From Gammaproteobacteria bacterium (GTDB lineage: Bacteria; Pseudomonadota; Gammaproteobacteria; Steroidobacterales; Steroidobacteraceae), in NCBI GenBank assembly GCA_005877965.1, contig VBNP01000090.1, positions 1 to 17,900 on the forward strand: 17,900 nt of DNA. Reading direction: 5' to 3'. This document shows, in pieces, positions 1 through 9,235 of the stretch. A program made the position numbers and the translations under genes. Each line of letters begins with the position of its first letter. Within the stretch, counting starts at the first letter, position 1. The notes beneath the pieces were generated by a model, which was not told the origin of the DNA, searched no databases, and saw only the letters and a list, made by a program, of their open reading frames with translations.

Positions 1-1
1 G

Positions 2-280
2 CGTGCGCCGCCCTCGGCGGCGGCGCCGGTCGGCACACTCACGGTTCTGGTGCCCATGGCCGGTCTCATCGATGCCGGCGCGGAAGCCGAGCGCCTTGGC
101 AGGCTCCTCGCCAAGACCCGCGACGATCTCTCCAAGGTGCAGGCGCGGCTCGCCAACGACAGCTTCGTGCGCAACGCGCCGAGCGCGGTGGTGAGCCTCG
201 AGCGCGAGCGCGCCGCGGAGCTCGAGCGCACCGCCAGCGGCTTGAGCTCGCAGCTCGAGCGGGTGCGGGCGCTGCTGTGA
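2..280 (+). CDS. valS: Valine--tRNA ligase (ValS), C-terminal fragment
   Basis: Partial gene: the reading frame is open from the window edge, so only about the last 92 residues are visible. Valyl-tRNA synthetase charges tRNA-Val in the cytoplasm. The visible part is the C-terminal coiled-coil arm, which in the family contacts the tRNA. The frame reads LTVLVPMAGLID, then a heptad-like Lys/Arg/Glu/Leu helix, then the family-typical segment around 'KVQARLANDSFVRNAPSAVV', then a second helix ending in RVRALL. The ATG at 50 lies inside this conserved segment and is not the true start. The TGA stop overlaps the GTG start of the downstream MoxR gene (GTGA at 277-280), so the two are probably translationally coupled. 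Identification rests only on the C-terminal arm, but its pattern is characteristic. Confidence 0.88.
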   Translation, partial: RAPPSAAAPVGTLTVLVPMAGLIDAGAEAERLGRLLAKTRDDLSKVQARLANDSFVRNAPSAVVSLERERAAELERTASGLSSQLERVRALL

Positions 281-1224
281 ACGCCGTCAGCGCCACCGAC
301 GCCGACGCCGCGACCCTTGGGACCGTGCTCGGCACGCTCGAGACCGTCATTCTGGGCAAGCCGGAGCAGATCCGCCTGTGTCTCGCGTGCCTGCTGGCAC
401 GCGGGCACCTGTTGATCGAGGACGTGCCGGGAGTCGGCAAGACCACGCTCGCGCACGCGCTCGCCCACGTGCTGGGGCTTGCCTGGCAGCGTGTGCAGTT
501 CACCAGCGATCTGCTGCCGGCGGACATCATCGGCGTGTCGATCTTCGATCGCGCCAGTCAGCGATTCAACTTCCGCCAGGGCCCGATCTTCACCCAGCTG
601 CTGCTCGCGGATGAGGTGAACCGCGCCAGCCCGCGCACGCAGAGCGCGCTGCTGGAAGCGATGGAGGAGCGCCAGGTGAGCGCCGACGGCACCACCTACC
701 CGCTGCCCGAGCCGTTCTTCGTGGTCGCGACCCAGAATCCGCATGAGCAGCTCGGCACCTTCGCGCTGCCGGAATCGCAGCTCGACCGCTTTCTCATGCG
801 GGTGAGGCTCGGCTATCCGGACGCCGCGCACGAGCGCGAGCTGCTGCGCGGCGGGGAGCGCCGCGAGCTGCTGTCGCGCATCGCGCCGGCGCTGTCGGCC
901 GCGGCCGTGCTGCGCGTGCAGCGCGCGGTGCGCGCCATGCACGTCGCCGATGCGCTGCTCGATTACACCCAGGCGCTGATCGCGCGCACCCGCGAGCGCT
1001 CGGATCTGAAACTCGGACTCTCGCCGCGCGCCGGCCAGGGTCTGCTGCGCGCCGCGCAGGCGTGGGCGTACCTGGCGGCCCGCCCGGCGGTGCTGCCGGA
1101 GGACGTGCAGGCCGTGCTGCCGGCGGTCGTCGCGCACCGGCTCGAGAGGCGCGACCCCGCAGGCGCGGGCGACGGTGACGCGCTCGGCCGCGAAATCATC
1201 CGGGCCGTGCCCGTGCCGCCGTAA
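277..1224 (+). CDS. MoxR-family AAA+ ATPase
   Basis: A 315-residue AAA+ ATPase of the MoxR class (AAA_3), usual full length. Visible motifs are Walker A PGVGKTT (residues 51-57), Walker B LLLADE (108-113), the MoxR-typical NRASPRTQSALLEAMEERQV that follows, and sensor 1 ATQNP (151-155), then a C-terminal helical lid. MoxR proteins are thought to act as chaperones for maturation of partner proteins, often membrane or metal-containing ones; partners usually lie next door. Here the partners would be the DUF58 and transglutaminase-like genes that follow directly. The start is GTG at 277, overlapping the valS stop; no better start exists in frame. No VWA-domain gene is present in the cassette, unlike many MoxR operons. 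The family call is firm; the cellular role is inferred. Confidence 0.93.
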   Translation: MNAVSATDADAATLGTVLGTLETVILGKPEQIRLCLACLLARGHLLIEDVPGVGKTTLAHALAHVLGLAWQRVQFTSDLLPADIIGVSIFDRASQRFNFRQGPIFTQLLLADEVNRASPRTQSALLEAMEERQVSADGTTYPLPEPFFVVATQNPHEQLGTFALPESQLDRFLMRVRLGYPDAAHERELLRGGERRELLSRIAPALSAAAVLRVQRAVRAMHVADALLDYTQALIARTRERSDLKLGLSPRAGQGLLRAAQAWAYLAARPAVLPEDVQAVLPAVVAHRLERRDPAGAGDGDALGREIIRAVPVPP

Positions 1225-1225
1225 A

Positions 1226-2269
1226 GTGCCGCCTCGGCTCGAATCCGGCCCGGACCGGCGCCGCTGGAACCCGCTCGCACCGTTGCCGGCCCTGCTACGC
1301 GCAGGCGTGCACGACTGGATGCGCCGCCGCCAGGGCCCGGATGTGCTGCCGGTCACGCTCGAGCGCCGCAGGCTCTATATCCTGCCGACCGGCGCCGGAG
1401 TGGCGTTCGGGATGCTGCTGTTCCTGATGCTGCTCGCCGGACTCAACTACGGCAACAGCCTCGCGCTGTTTCTGACGTTCTCGCTGACGGCGTTTGCGCT
1501 GGTGGCGATGCAGCAGTGCCACCGCAATCTGCTCGGGATCGCGGTGATCGCGGCCAGCGCGCCGCCGGTGTTCGCACGCACCACCGGCGCCGTGCACCTC
1601 ACGCTCGCCAACCCGGCGCACCTCGAGCGCGCGCGCCTCGAGGCCGCCGTGCCGGAGGTGGCGGCGGTCGCCGCGGATCTGCCGCCCCACGAGCGGCAGC
1701 GACTCGAGCTGCCCCTGCCCGCCCGCACCCGCGGCATCGTACGCATCGATCGGCTGCGCCTCGCGACCGCGCATCCCTTCGGTCTGTTCCGCGCCTGGAC
1801 CTGGGTACACACGCCGATCGAAATGATGATCTATCCGCGGCCCCTCGGCTCGCTCCCCATGCCCGCGCACAGCGGGCACAAGAGCGGCGCGCGCCCCGGG
1901 GTTGGGTCGGAGGCGGACGAGTGGCTGGGGTTGCGGCCGTTTCGCGACGGGGACTCGCCCCGTCAGGTCGACTGGAAGGCCTACGCGCGCGAGGCGCCGC
2001 TGCTGGTCAAGGAATACAGCCCGGCGGGATCGGAGTTGCACCTGTTCGACTTCGCGCAACTGACCGATCCCGACCCCGAGGCGCGCCTCTCGCAGCTGGC
2101 GCGCTGGGTGGTCGAGGCCGAGGCGCACGGCGAGCGCTATGGCGTGGCGCTTCCGGGCGTGCTGCTGCCTCCCGACCGCGGCCCCGAGCACCGCCATCGG
2201 TGTCTCGCGGCACTCGCGGTGTTTGGAATCGATGACGGACTTAAGTATGGCGGCGGCGCCGTCCGCTGA
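1226..2269 (+). CDS. DUF58 domain-containing membrane-anchored protein
   Basis: About 347 residues from GTG at 1226, one base after the MoxR stop. I prefer this start to the upstream GTG/ATG candidates, which would overlap moxR by about 50 nt. After a basic, proline-rich N-terminus there are two adjacent hydrophobic helices (about residues 56-72 and 76-96), then a beta-rich region and the DUF58 signature: DEWLGLRPFRDGD (231-243), then RQVDWKAYARE (246-256) and LLVKEY (259-264). DUF58 proteins are standard partners of MoxR ATPases and of transglutaminase-like membrane proteins, as here, but their biochemical role is not established. The 3' end overlaps the next gene by 38 nt, supporting one operon and coupled translation. 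Confidence 0.9.
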   Translation: MPPRLESGPDRRRWNPLAPLPALLRAGVHDWMRRRQGPDVLPVTLERRRLYILPTGAGVAFGMLLFLMLLAGLNYGNSLALFLTFSLTAFALVAMQQCHRNLLGIAVIAASAPPVFARTTGAVHLTLANPAHLERARLEAAVPEVAAVAADLPPHERQRLELPLPARTRGIVRIDRLRLATAHPFGLFRAWTWVHTPIEMMIYPRPLGSLPMPAHSGHKSGARPGVGSEADEWLGLRPFRDGDSPRQVDWKAYAREAPLLVKEYSPAGSELHLFDFAQLTDPDPEARLSQLARWVVEAEAHGERYGVALPGVLLPPDRGPEHRHRCLAALAVFGIDDGLKYGGGAVR

Positions 2270-4235
2270 CAGCGAGCCGCTGCAGCCGCTCGCGTGGGCG
2301 TGCGCGGCCTTCGCGGGCGGAGCGCTGTTGAACCTCGATCGCGTGCCGGCCTGGACGGCTGCCACAACGCTGCTGCTGATTGCATGGCGCCTCACCACCG
2401 AGCGCAGCAGGGCGCGGCTTCCGGGGAGCGTGGCGCGCGCATTGCTCGCGCTCGCGGTGGTGGCGGTGGTGCTGTTGAGATTTCACACGCTCAACGGGCT
2501 CGCCGCCGGCACCGCACTGCTGATGCTGATGTCGGCATTGAAGCTGCTCGAGACGCGCGCGCGGCGCGACCAGTTCGTCCTGGTGGGCGCGGGGCTCTTT
2601 CTGCTGCTCTCGGCGTGCCTCGACCGGCAGAGCCTGGTGCGAGTGCCGCTGTACGCGCTGCAGGCGTGGTTGTCCTGCAGCGCGCTCGCCGTGGTCGCTT
2701 CCGCGGGCTTCGGCGGGCGCGCGGCGCTGCGGCTCGCCGGACGGGCGCTGCTGTTCGCCTTGCCGCTGGCGGTGCTGCTGTTCCTGTTCTTCCCGCGCCT
2801 GCCGGGCGCCTTCTGGGCCCTCCAGCGCGGCGGTGAGGCGCAGACGGGGCTGTCCGACACCATGAGTCCCGGCAGTATCGCGAAACTCGTCGCCAGCTAC
2901 GACCCCGCCTTCCGCGTGCAGTTCGCCGGTCGCGCTCCGCCGGCCGAGGAACTCTACTGGCGCGGTCCGGTGCTGCACGAGTTCGACGGTCACACCTGGC
3001 GGCGCACGTCCGGAGCGTTTCACCCGCGCCAGCGGCTGCAGTATCTGGGCACGCCCTACCGCTACCGCGTGGCGCTGGAACCCACCCGGCTGCGCTGGTG
3101 GTTCGCGCTCGACACGCCCGCGCAATCCCCCGACGCCAGCGTGCTGCTGACGTATGACAACCAGCTGCTCGGCACCGAGCCACTCACCCAGCCGATCAGT
3201 TTCGACGCCGTCTCGTACACCCGCACCCGCGCCCTGGAGCCCCTGGGCGCCTTGGCCCGGCAGCAGGACACGACCCTGCCGCCGGGAGCCAATCCGCGCT
3301 CGGCCGCGCTGGCGCAGACGCTGCGGCAGCGCGCCGACTCCGATGCCGACTTCGTGCAGGCGACTCTCGGGTACCTGCACACCGGCGGCTTCGAGTACAC
3401 CCTCACCCCCGAGCCCCTCGGCGCCGATCCGGTGGACGACTTCCTGTTCAACACCCGCGCGGGCTTCTGTGGCCACTACGCCTCGGCGTTCGTCGCGCTG
3501 ATGCGCGCAGCCAGCGTCCCGGCGCGCGTGGTGACCGGCTATCTCGGCGGGGAGTGGAATCCGATCGGCGGTTACTTCGTGGTGCGCCAATCGGACGCCC
3601 ATGCGTGGGCGGAAGTCTGGCTGCAGGGCCGCGGCTGGACGCGCATCGATCCGACCGCGGTGGTCGCGCCCGAGCGGCTGCGCCGCGGGGTCTTCGACCT
3701 GCTGCCCGATGCCCTGTCGGCGCCCGAGCGGCTGCTGCGCGCCTCCGCCTGGCTCACACGAGCGCTGCAGCGCTGGGATGCCGCCAACGCCTGGTGGAGC
3801 GATCACGTTGTGAAGTTCGATTATTCCGCGCAGCTCGATCTGCTCGGCCGTCTCGGCATCCGTTCGCCCGACGTGCGCTACCTCGGGTGGGCCTTCGTGC
3901 TCGCGCTGTTCGGGTGGCTCGCGATCATCGCCTGGCACATCGGCCGCAGCGCCCGCCCCGCCTCGCCCGATACTCTGGCGCGCGCCTACGCACGCCTGTG
4001 TCACAAGCTCGAGCGCATCGGTCCGCCGCGCGCCCCGCACCAGGGTCCGTTGAGCTTCGCCGAGACGGTGACCGCGCAGCGGCCGGAGCTCAGGGGCAGC
4101 GTCCACGCGCTGCTGGCGCGCTACGCGCAGCTGCGCTATGGGCCTGCGGCGCCGGCCGCCACCCGGACCCGGGACGTCGAGGCGTTCCGGCGGGCGGTGG
4201 CGCGACTGTCGCTGTCACGCGCCGCGGGCGGCTAG
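2232..4235 (+). CDS. tgpA: TgpA-like membrane transglutaminase (DUF3488/transglutaminase core/DUF4129-like)
   Basis: A 667-residue inner-membrane protein with a periplasmic transglutaminase-like domain. The N-terminal third (about 20-190) holds several hydrophobic helices (DUF3488-type). The transglutaminase core has the full catalytic triad: Cys413 in RAGFCGHYASAF, His457 in QSDAHAWAEVW and Asp473 in TRIDPTAV. A further membrane helix lies at about 550-570, followed by a cytoplasmic tail resembling DUF4129. Pseudomonas TgpA has this architecture and is linked to viability or cell-envelope functions; its substrate is not defined. The start is ATG 2232 (ATG 2247 is an alternative); the earlier ATG at 2139 lies deep in the DUF58 gene, and its extra residues look like out-of-frame translation. 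The last gene of the valS-moxR-DUF58-tgpA run, it ends at a TAG within CTAG that also forms the stop of the convergent gene. Confidence 0.92.
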   Translation: MTDLSMAAAPSADSEPLQPLAWACAAFAGGALLNLDRVPAWTAATTLLLIAWRLTTERSRARLPGSVARALLALAVVAVVLLRFHTLNGLAAGTALLMLMSALKLLETRARRDQFVLVGAGLFLLLSACLDRQSLVRVPLYALQAWLSCSALAVVASAGFGGRAALRLAGRALLFALPLAVLLFLFFPRLPGAFWALQRGGEAQTGLSDTMSPGSIAKLVASYDPAFRVQFAGRAPPAEELYWRGPVLHEFDGHTWRRTSGAFHPRQRLQYLGTPYRYRVALEPTRLRWWFALDTPAQSPDASVLLTYDNQLLGTEPLTQPISFDAVSYTRTRALEPLGALARQQDTTLPPGANPRSAALAQTLRQRADSDADFVQATLGYLHTGGFEYTLTPEPLGADPVDDFLFNTRAGFCGHYASAFVALMRAASVPARVVTGYLGGEWNPIGGYFVVRQSDAHAWAEVWLQGRGWTRIDPTAVVAPERLRRGVFDLLPDALSAPERLLRASAWLTRALQRWDAANAWWSDHVVKFDYSAQLDLLGRLGIRSPDVRYLGWAFVLALFGWLAIIAWHIGRSARPASPDTLARAYARLCHKLERIGPPRAPHQGPLSFAETVTAQRPELRGSVHALLARYAQLRYGPAAPAATRTRDVEAFRRAVARLSLSRAAGG

Positions 4236-6259
4236 CCGGTCCTGAAGCCGATCTTCGCGTGCGTGCCGTCACAGAAGGGCTTGTTGGCGCTGCCGCCGCA
4301 GCGGCACAGGTAGGTCGACGTCACCCGCGCGACCACGCGGCCGGTGCCGCTCATGATCTCGAGGTTACCCCGCACCCGCAACGGTCCGTTGACCTGCGGA
4401 TCGATCGCCAGCACGCCATCGCGCACCGGCAGCATGTCGGTCTTGCCACCCGGCGGCTCGCCGGTGGCGTTGAAGCCGATCTCGTGATGCGAGCCGTCGC
4501 AGTACGGCTTGTTCTTGGACGCCCCGCAGCGGCATAGCGTGGCGCGAAAGCCCGCCGGCGCTCCGTCGATCTGCAGTGCCGCGCGAAAGGCATAGGGTCC
4601 CGCTTCGCGCAGCGTGGCGAGATTCACCGGCGGCGCGGTCTCGTTCGGCGCCCCGTCCTTGCGCCGGTAGCGGATCGCGCCCGAGGGGCAGGCGTGCGCC
4701 ACCTCGACCAGCCGTTCGACCGGCATTGCGTCGGGGTGGATCCACGGTCCCTTCACGTTCGCGAGAAACACCTGCGGCGCCCCGGTGACACAGAAGCGCG
4801 AGTGGATGCAGCGCTTCGCCTCGAACTCGAGCTCGATCCGCTCCCCCTGCGCCGTCTCCACGCCGCCGCTGACGGTCGACACCGGCGCCGCGCCGGAGGC
4901 CGCGGCCGGCTCCGAACTCGCCGCAGCTCCCGCGGTCGCGGCAGCAGGCGCAGCCGGTGCAGGAGCCACCGCCGCAGCTGCCGCACCGGGCACCGCCGCC
5001 GACAGATCAAAGCCCTTGCTGGCCCTCGAGGCGAGCGAGGCCAGCTGGTCCGCGGCGGCCACCGCGCGGGCATCGCCGCTGGCGCGCAGCGGCGCGGCTC
5101 CATCGGCCAACTGGGCGAAACGCTCGACGAACACGCGCCGCGCGGCCGGTCCCGGCGGCAGCGCGGCGGAGTCGCGCAGCGTGATGAACGACACACCGGC
5201 ATTGCATTGCGGGTTCGACGGCCCCGCCGGCAGGCGCGCCGCGCGCTCGGCGAGGGGCATGACCGCCTGCATGAGACCGATCGCCAGATCCACGGCGAGG
5301 GATTTTTCCGCACTCGGGCCGCGCACCGCGTAGGCATAGGCGAGCAGGCGCAGCATCAGCCCGTAGCAGGCGTTGGCGAGATCCACGGTCGCCACCGCGT
5401 CGGGGTTCTCGAGCCACACGCGCCCCTCGGGCCGGGGCGGACGGCGCAGCACCGGGTTGGTGGCGGCCGGGAACGCGGGCGCGAACGCCGGGTTGCGCTC
5501 GGTCAGAGCCTGCAACTCGGCGCGGATTCCCAGGAACTTCTGGTAGTGCGAGCCGACCGAATCGCGCGGTGCGCCTTCGCCCTGCTCGACGATCGCCGCG
5601 AACGCGGTGAGCGCGGTCTTCAGACACACGACGTGCCGGGCACCGGGCAGATTCACTTCCTCGGGCGAGAGCTGCAACGCCCGATCGCCGTCGAAAGCGT
5701 TCGCCTCGCCGCAGTGCGCCACCAGGGCGCGCAGCCCCTGCCCGAGGGCCGCATAGAAGTCGCCGACGGTGTCGTAGTTGACGCCCATGGGGGTGAGCCG
5801 CGCCCCGCTGGTGCCGCCGCGCACGTAGCTGCGCTCGTAGGCAAAGCCGCCGCCCTCCGGCTCGGCGGAGCCGTGCGGACGCTCCAGGAACACGAAGTGC
5901 TGCAGGGTGTCGGCATTGAACGGGGCGAGCTTGACCACCACGCTCGCGGGCAGTAAGCCTGGATCGAGCGGGAAATTGCTGCGTCCGAAGCGCGGACTGC
6001 CGCCGAGGCCGGAGGTAATGTTCCACACCGCCGCGAGGTGGCCCATCTCCTCGATGGCCACCCCGACCAGCACCTGGCGCCAGCGGCGCACCGCCGCGGC
6101 TTCCTCGGCGCCGAGCCCCTCGCGCTCCCCGTCCTTGAGGCTCGCCGCGGCGTACAGGTAGGTGCACATGAGGTTGTGCTCGAGCTCCGCGGCCTCGTAA
6201 AGCGCGTGCAACAGCACTTCGCGCTGCGTGAGGGCGGTCGCCGGGGTGACGTCGTTCAT
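4232..6259 (-). CDS. Multi-domain iron protein: ferritin-like + divergent 4Fe-4S + two CDGSH domains
   Basis: A 675-residue cytoplasmic protein (no signal peptide or membrane helix seen) made of four iron-related modules. Residues about 10-380 are a ferritin-like helical domain of the VioB-associated type, with ligand-like motifs ELEHN (25-29) and IEEMGH (69-74). An Ala/Pro-rich linker (about 420-465) follows. Next is a divergent 4Fe-4S mono-cluster domain (Fer4_19 type, about 475-535) with C484, C490 and C524 (KRCIHSRFC, AHACPSGAI). Two CDGSH modules follow: C576/C578/C587/H591 and C652/C654/C663/H667, each C-x-C-x8-C-D-G-(S/T)-H, the 3Cys-1His ligand set of mitoNEET-like 2Fe-2S proteins. 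The start is ATG 6259; an in-frame GTG at 6358 would add 33 low-complexity residues translated from the heptamer repeat. The function is unknown; iron storage, cluster transfer or redox sensing are guesses. The gene follows prfC but is separated from it by a repeat-bearing 141-nt spacer, so it may have its own promoter. Confidence 0.88.
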   Translation of the reverse strand: MNDVTPATALTQREVLLHALYEAAELEHNLMCTYLYAAASLKDGEREGLGAEEAAAVRRWRQVLVGVAIEEMGHLAAVWNITSGLGGSPRFGRSNFPLDPGLLPASVVVKLAPFNADTLQHFVFLERPHGSAEPEGGGFAYERSYVRGGTSGARLTPMGVNYDTVGDFYAALGQGLRALVAHCGEANAFDGDRALQLSPEEVNLPGARHVVCLKTALTAFAAIVEQGEGAPRDSVGSHYQKFLGIRAELQALTERNPAFAPAFPAATNPVLRRPPRPEGRVWLENPDAVATVDLANACYGLMLRLLAYAYAVRGPSAEKSLAVDLAIGLMQAVMPLAERAARLPAGPSNPQCNAGVSFITLRDSAALPPGPAARRVFVERFAQLADGAAPLRASGDARAVAAADQLASLASRASKGFDLSAAVPGAAAAAVAPAPAAPAAATAGAAASSEPAAASGAAPVSTVSGGVETAQGERIELEFEAKRCIHSRFCVTGAPQVFLANVKGPWIHPDAMPVERLVEVAHACPSGAIRYRRKDGAPNETAPPVNLATLREAGPYAFRAALQIDGAPAGFRATLCRCGASKNKPYCDGSHHEIGFNATGEPPGGKTDMLPVRDGVLAIDPQVNGPLRVRGNLEIMSGTGRVVARVTSTYLCRCGGSANKPFCDGTHAKIGFRTG

Positions 6260-6284
6260 AGGTCGGCCCGTTGCGGTATGTGGC

Positions 6285-6345
6285 GTGCGCCGTGCGCCGT
6301 GCGCCGTGCGCCGTGCGCCGTGCGCCGTGCGCCGTGCGCCGTGCG
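6285..6345. repeat. Heptanucleotide tandem repeat (GTGCGCC)8 plus partial copy
   Basis: Eight perfect head-to-tail copies of GTGCGCC occupy 6285-6340, followed by a partial GTGCG (6341-6345). On the minus strand, which is the sense of the flanking genes, the unit reads GGCGCAC. The array lies 26 nt upstream of the ATG of the four-module iron protein and downstream of the prfC stop. If translated it encodes the repeating heptapeptide GARRTAH, and no stop occurs in any frame within it. Because 7 is not a multiple of 3, copy-number change would alter both spacing and the reading frame from the upstream GTG at 6358. Perfect identity between copies suggests recent expansion or active slippage (inference). 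Confidence 0.97.
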
Positions 6346-6400
6346 GCCTGTGTCGCACAAATCCGCGCGCCGCGCCATACCCCTTCCGGTGCCGGGCGCC

Positions 6401-7990
<1,590 letters not shown>

Positions 7991-8003
7991 ACGCTTGCGG
8001 GAC

Positions 8004-8504
8004 TCAGGGCGAGGGGGCGTGGGAGGCGCGCAGAGCGAGCTTGAGCACGGCGGCATCCTCGCGACCGCTCGCGGCCTGATAGTAGCCGCGCCGGCTGCCG
8101 ACCTGCTCGAAGCCCATCGACAGGTACAGGCGGATCGCCGCGGTGTTGGAGGGCCGCACCTCGAGAAACGCGGCTCCCATGCCGGCGGCGCCCGCGCGCT
8201 CGATCAGGGAGCTGAGCAGGCGCTTGCCCACGCCGCGGCAGCGGAACGCCTCGCCGACACACAGATTCAGAATGTGGGCCTCGCCCGCACCGACACTCAT
8301 GACTCCGTAACCCAACAGGTGCCGGCTCAGCGTCACCACTCGGCAGACGTACCCCACCCGCAGGCAATCGCGGAAGATCCCCTCGCTCCAGGGGAACTGG
8401 TAAGAGGAGCGCTCGATATCCACCACCTCCGCGACGTCGGTCGCGCGCATGGGTCGGATCACGACCTCGGGCGAGGTCTTCAGCAGCTCAGGAGCGGTTG
8501 CCAT
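8004..8504 (-). CDS. rimI: Ribosomal protein bS18-alanine N-acetyltransferase RimI
   Basis: A 166-residue GNAT-fold acetyltransferase that acetylates the N-terminal alanine of ribosomal protein S18. The acetyl-CoA binding motif A is ILNLCVGEAFRCRGVGKRLL (78-97) with R-x-x-G-x-G. Family residues proposed to be catalytic are present: Glu115 (FLEVRPSN) and Tyr127 (IRLYLSMGF). SYQFPWSEGIF near residues 34-44 is the RimI substrate-loop signature. The start ATG 8504 lies three bases after the UDG stop, indicating tight operonic coupling; the prfC start follows 13 nt downstream. In many gammaproteobacteria rimI is near tsaB; tsaB is not visible here, while the UDG-rimI pairing recalls domain fusions and neighbourhoods known for these two genes. 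The C-terminus SHAPSP is slightly extended. Confidence 0.93.
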   Translation of the reverse strand: MATAPELLKTSPEVVIRPMRATDVAEVVDIERSSYQFPWSEGIFRDCLRVGYVCRVVTLSRHLLGYGVMSVGAGEAHILNLCVGEAFRCRGVGKRLLSSLIERAGAAGMGAAFLEVRPSNTAAIRLYLSMGFEQVGSRRGYYQAASGREDAAVLKLALRASHAPSP

Positions 8505-8507
8505 CAG

Positions 8508-9227
8508 TCACTGCGCCTTGGCCCTTTGCTGGTACACGCTGCGGGCAAACTTCAGGTCTTCCCACGCCTTGCGCTTGTCCGCCGGCGTGCGCAGCAGATA
8601 AGCGGGATGATACGTCACCACCAGCGGGGTGTTCAGCTCACCGAAACGATGCACCCGGCCCCGCAGCCTGCCGAGCGGCGCGTCGGTGCCGAGCAGGTTC
8701 TGCGCGGCGATCCGCCCGACCGCGAGCATGATCGCCGGTTGCAACAGCGCGATCTGCCGCACCAGGTACGGCAGGCACGCCGCCACTTCCTCGGGCCTCG
8801 GGTCGCGGTTTCCCGGGGGCCGGCTTTTCAATACGTTGGCGATGTAGACATTGGTCCTGCGATCGAGCCCGATGGCGCGCAGCATGGCATCGAGCAGCTG
8901 GCCGGCCGCGCCGACGAACGGCTCGCCGCGCCGATCCTCTTCCGCGCCGGGCGCCTCGCCGATCACCAGCCAGTCGGCGCGCTTCGGCCCCACACCCAAG
9001 ACCCCTTGCGTGCGCGTGAGGTGCAACGGGCACCGGGTGCACTGCAGGACCTCGGAACGCAGCGCATCCCAGCGCGCCGCGGTGTCGAGCGCCGGCGGCG
9101 GCGGTTCACGCTCCGCCGCCGAGGCGCCGGGCGCGCGGTCCGCAGCCGGCCGCGCGCCGCTGTTCCGGCTCAACCAGAGGTCGATACCGATCGCCTCGAG
9201 GTACTGAGTGCGCCGCTCTGGATGCAT
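8508..9227 (-). CDS. Type 4 (UDGa-like) uracil-DNA glycosylase, Fe-S family
   Basis: A 239-residue uracil-DNA glycosylase of family 4, which starts base-excision repair by cutting uracil from DNA. Motif 1 is GEAPGAEEDRRGEPFVGAAG (90-109); motif 2 is TYHPAYLLR (205-213) with the conserved His207. Family members bind a 4Fe-4S cluster through four cysteines. Here Cys63 and Cys66 (QCTRCPLH) and Cys151 (EVAACLPYL) are visible, but the position where I expect the third cysteine, in the NVLK-x-RPPGNRDP segment, is Ser135 (codon AGC). The start ATG 9227 (MHPERRTQYLEAIGIDLWL) follows the pssA stop by 8 nt. The Pro/Ala-rich stretch at 24-48 is a usual variable linker. The sequence is not UdgX: I do not see its KRRIH insertion. 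Confidence 0.93.
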   Translation of the reverse strand: MHPERRTQYLEAIGIDLWLSRNSGARPAADRAPGASAAEREPPPPALDTAARWDALRSEVLQCTRCPLHLTRTQGVLGVGPKRADWLVIGEAPGAEEDRRGEPFVGAAGQLLDAMLRAIGLDRRTNVYIANVLKSRPPGNRDPRPEEVAACLPYLVRQIALLQPAIMLAVGRIAAQNLLGTDAPLGRLRGRVHRFGELNTPLVVTYHPAYLLRTPADKRKAWEDLKFARSVYQQRAKAQ

Positions 9228-9235
9228 GCGCGCCC

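Noticed and set aside
2241..4106. A 621-codon minus-strand frame opposite tgpA
   Set aside because: Composition is Gln/Arg/Gly-rich as expected for the complement of a GC-rich gene, and tgpA has its full catalytic triad in the other frame.
6285..6345. Heptamer array as a CRISPR
   Set aside because: The 7-bp units are directly adjacent with no spacers, so it is a simple tandem repeat.
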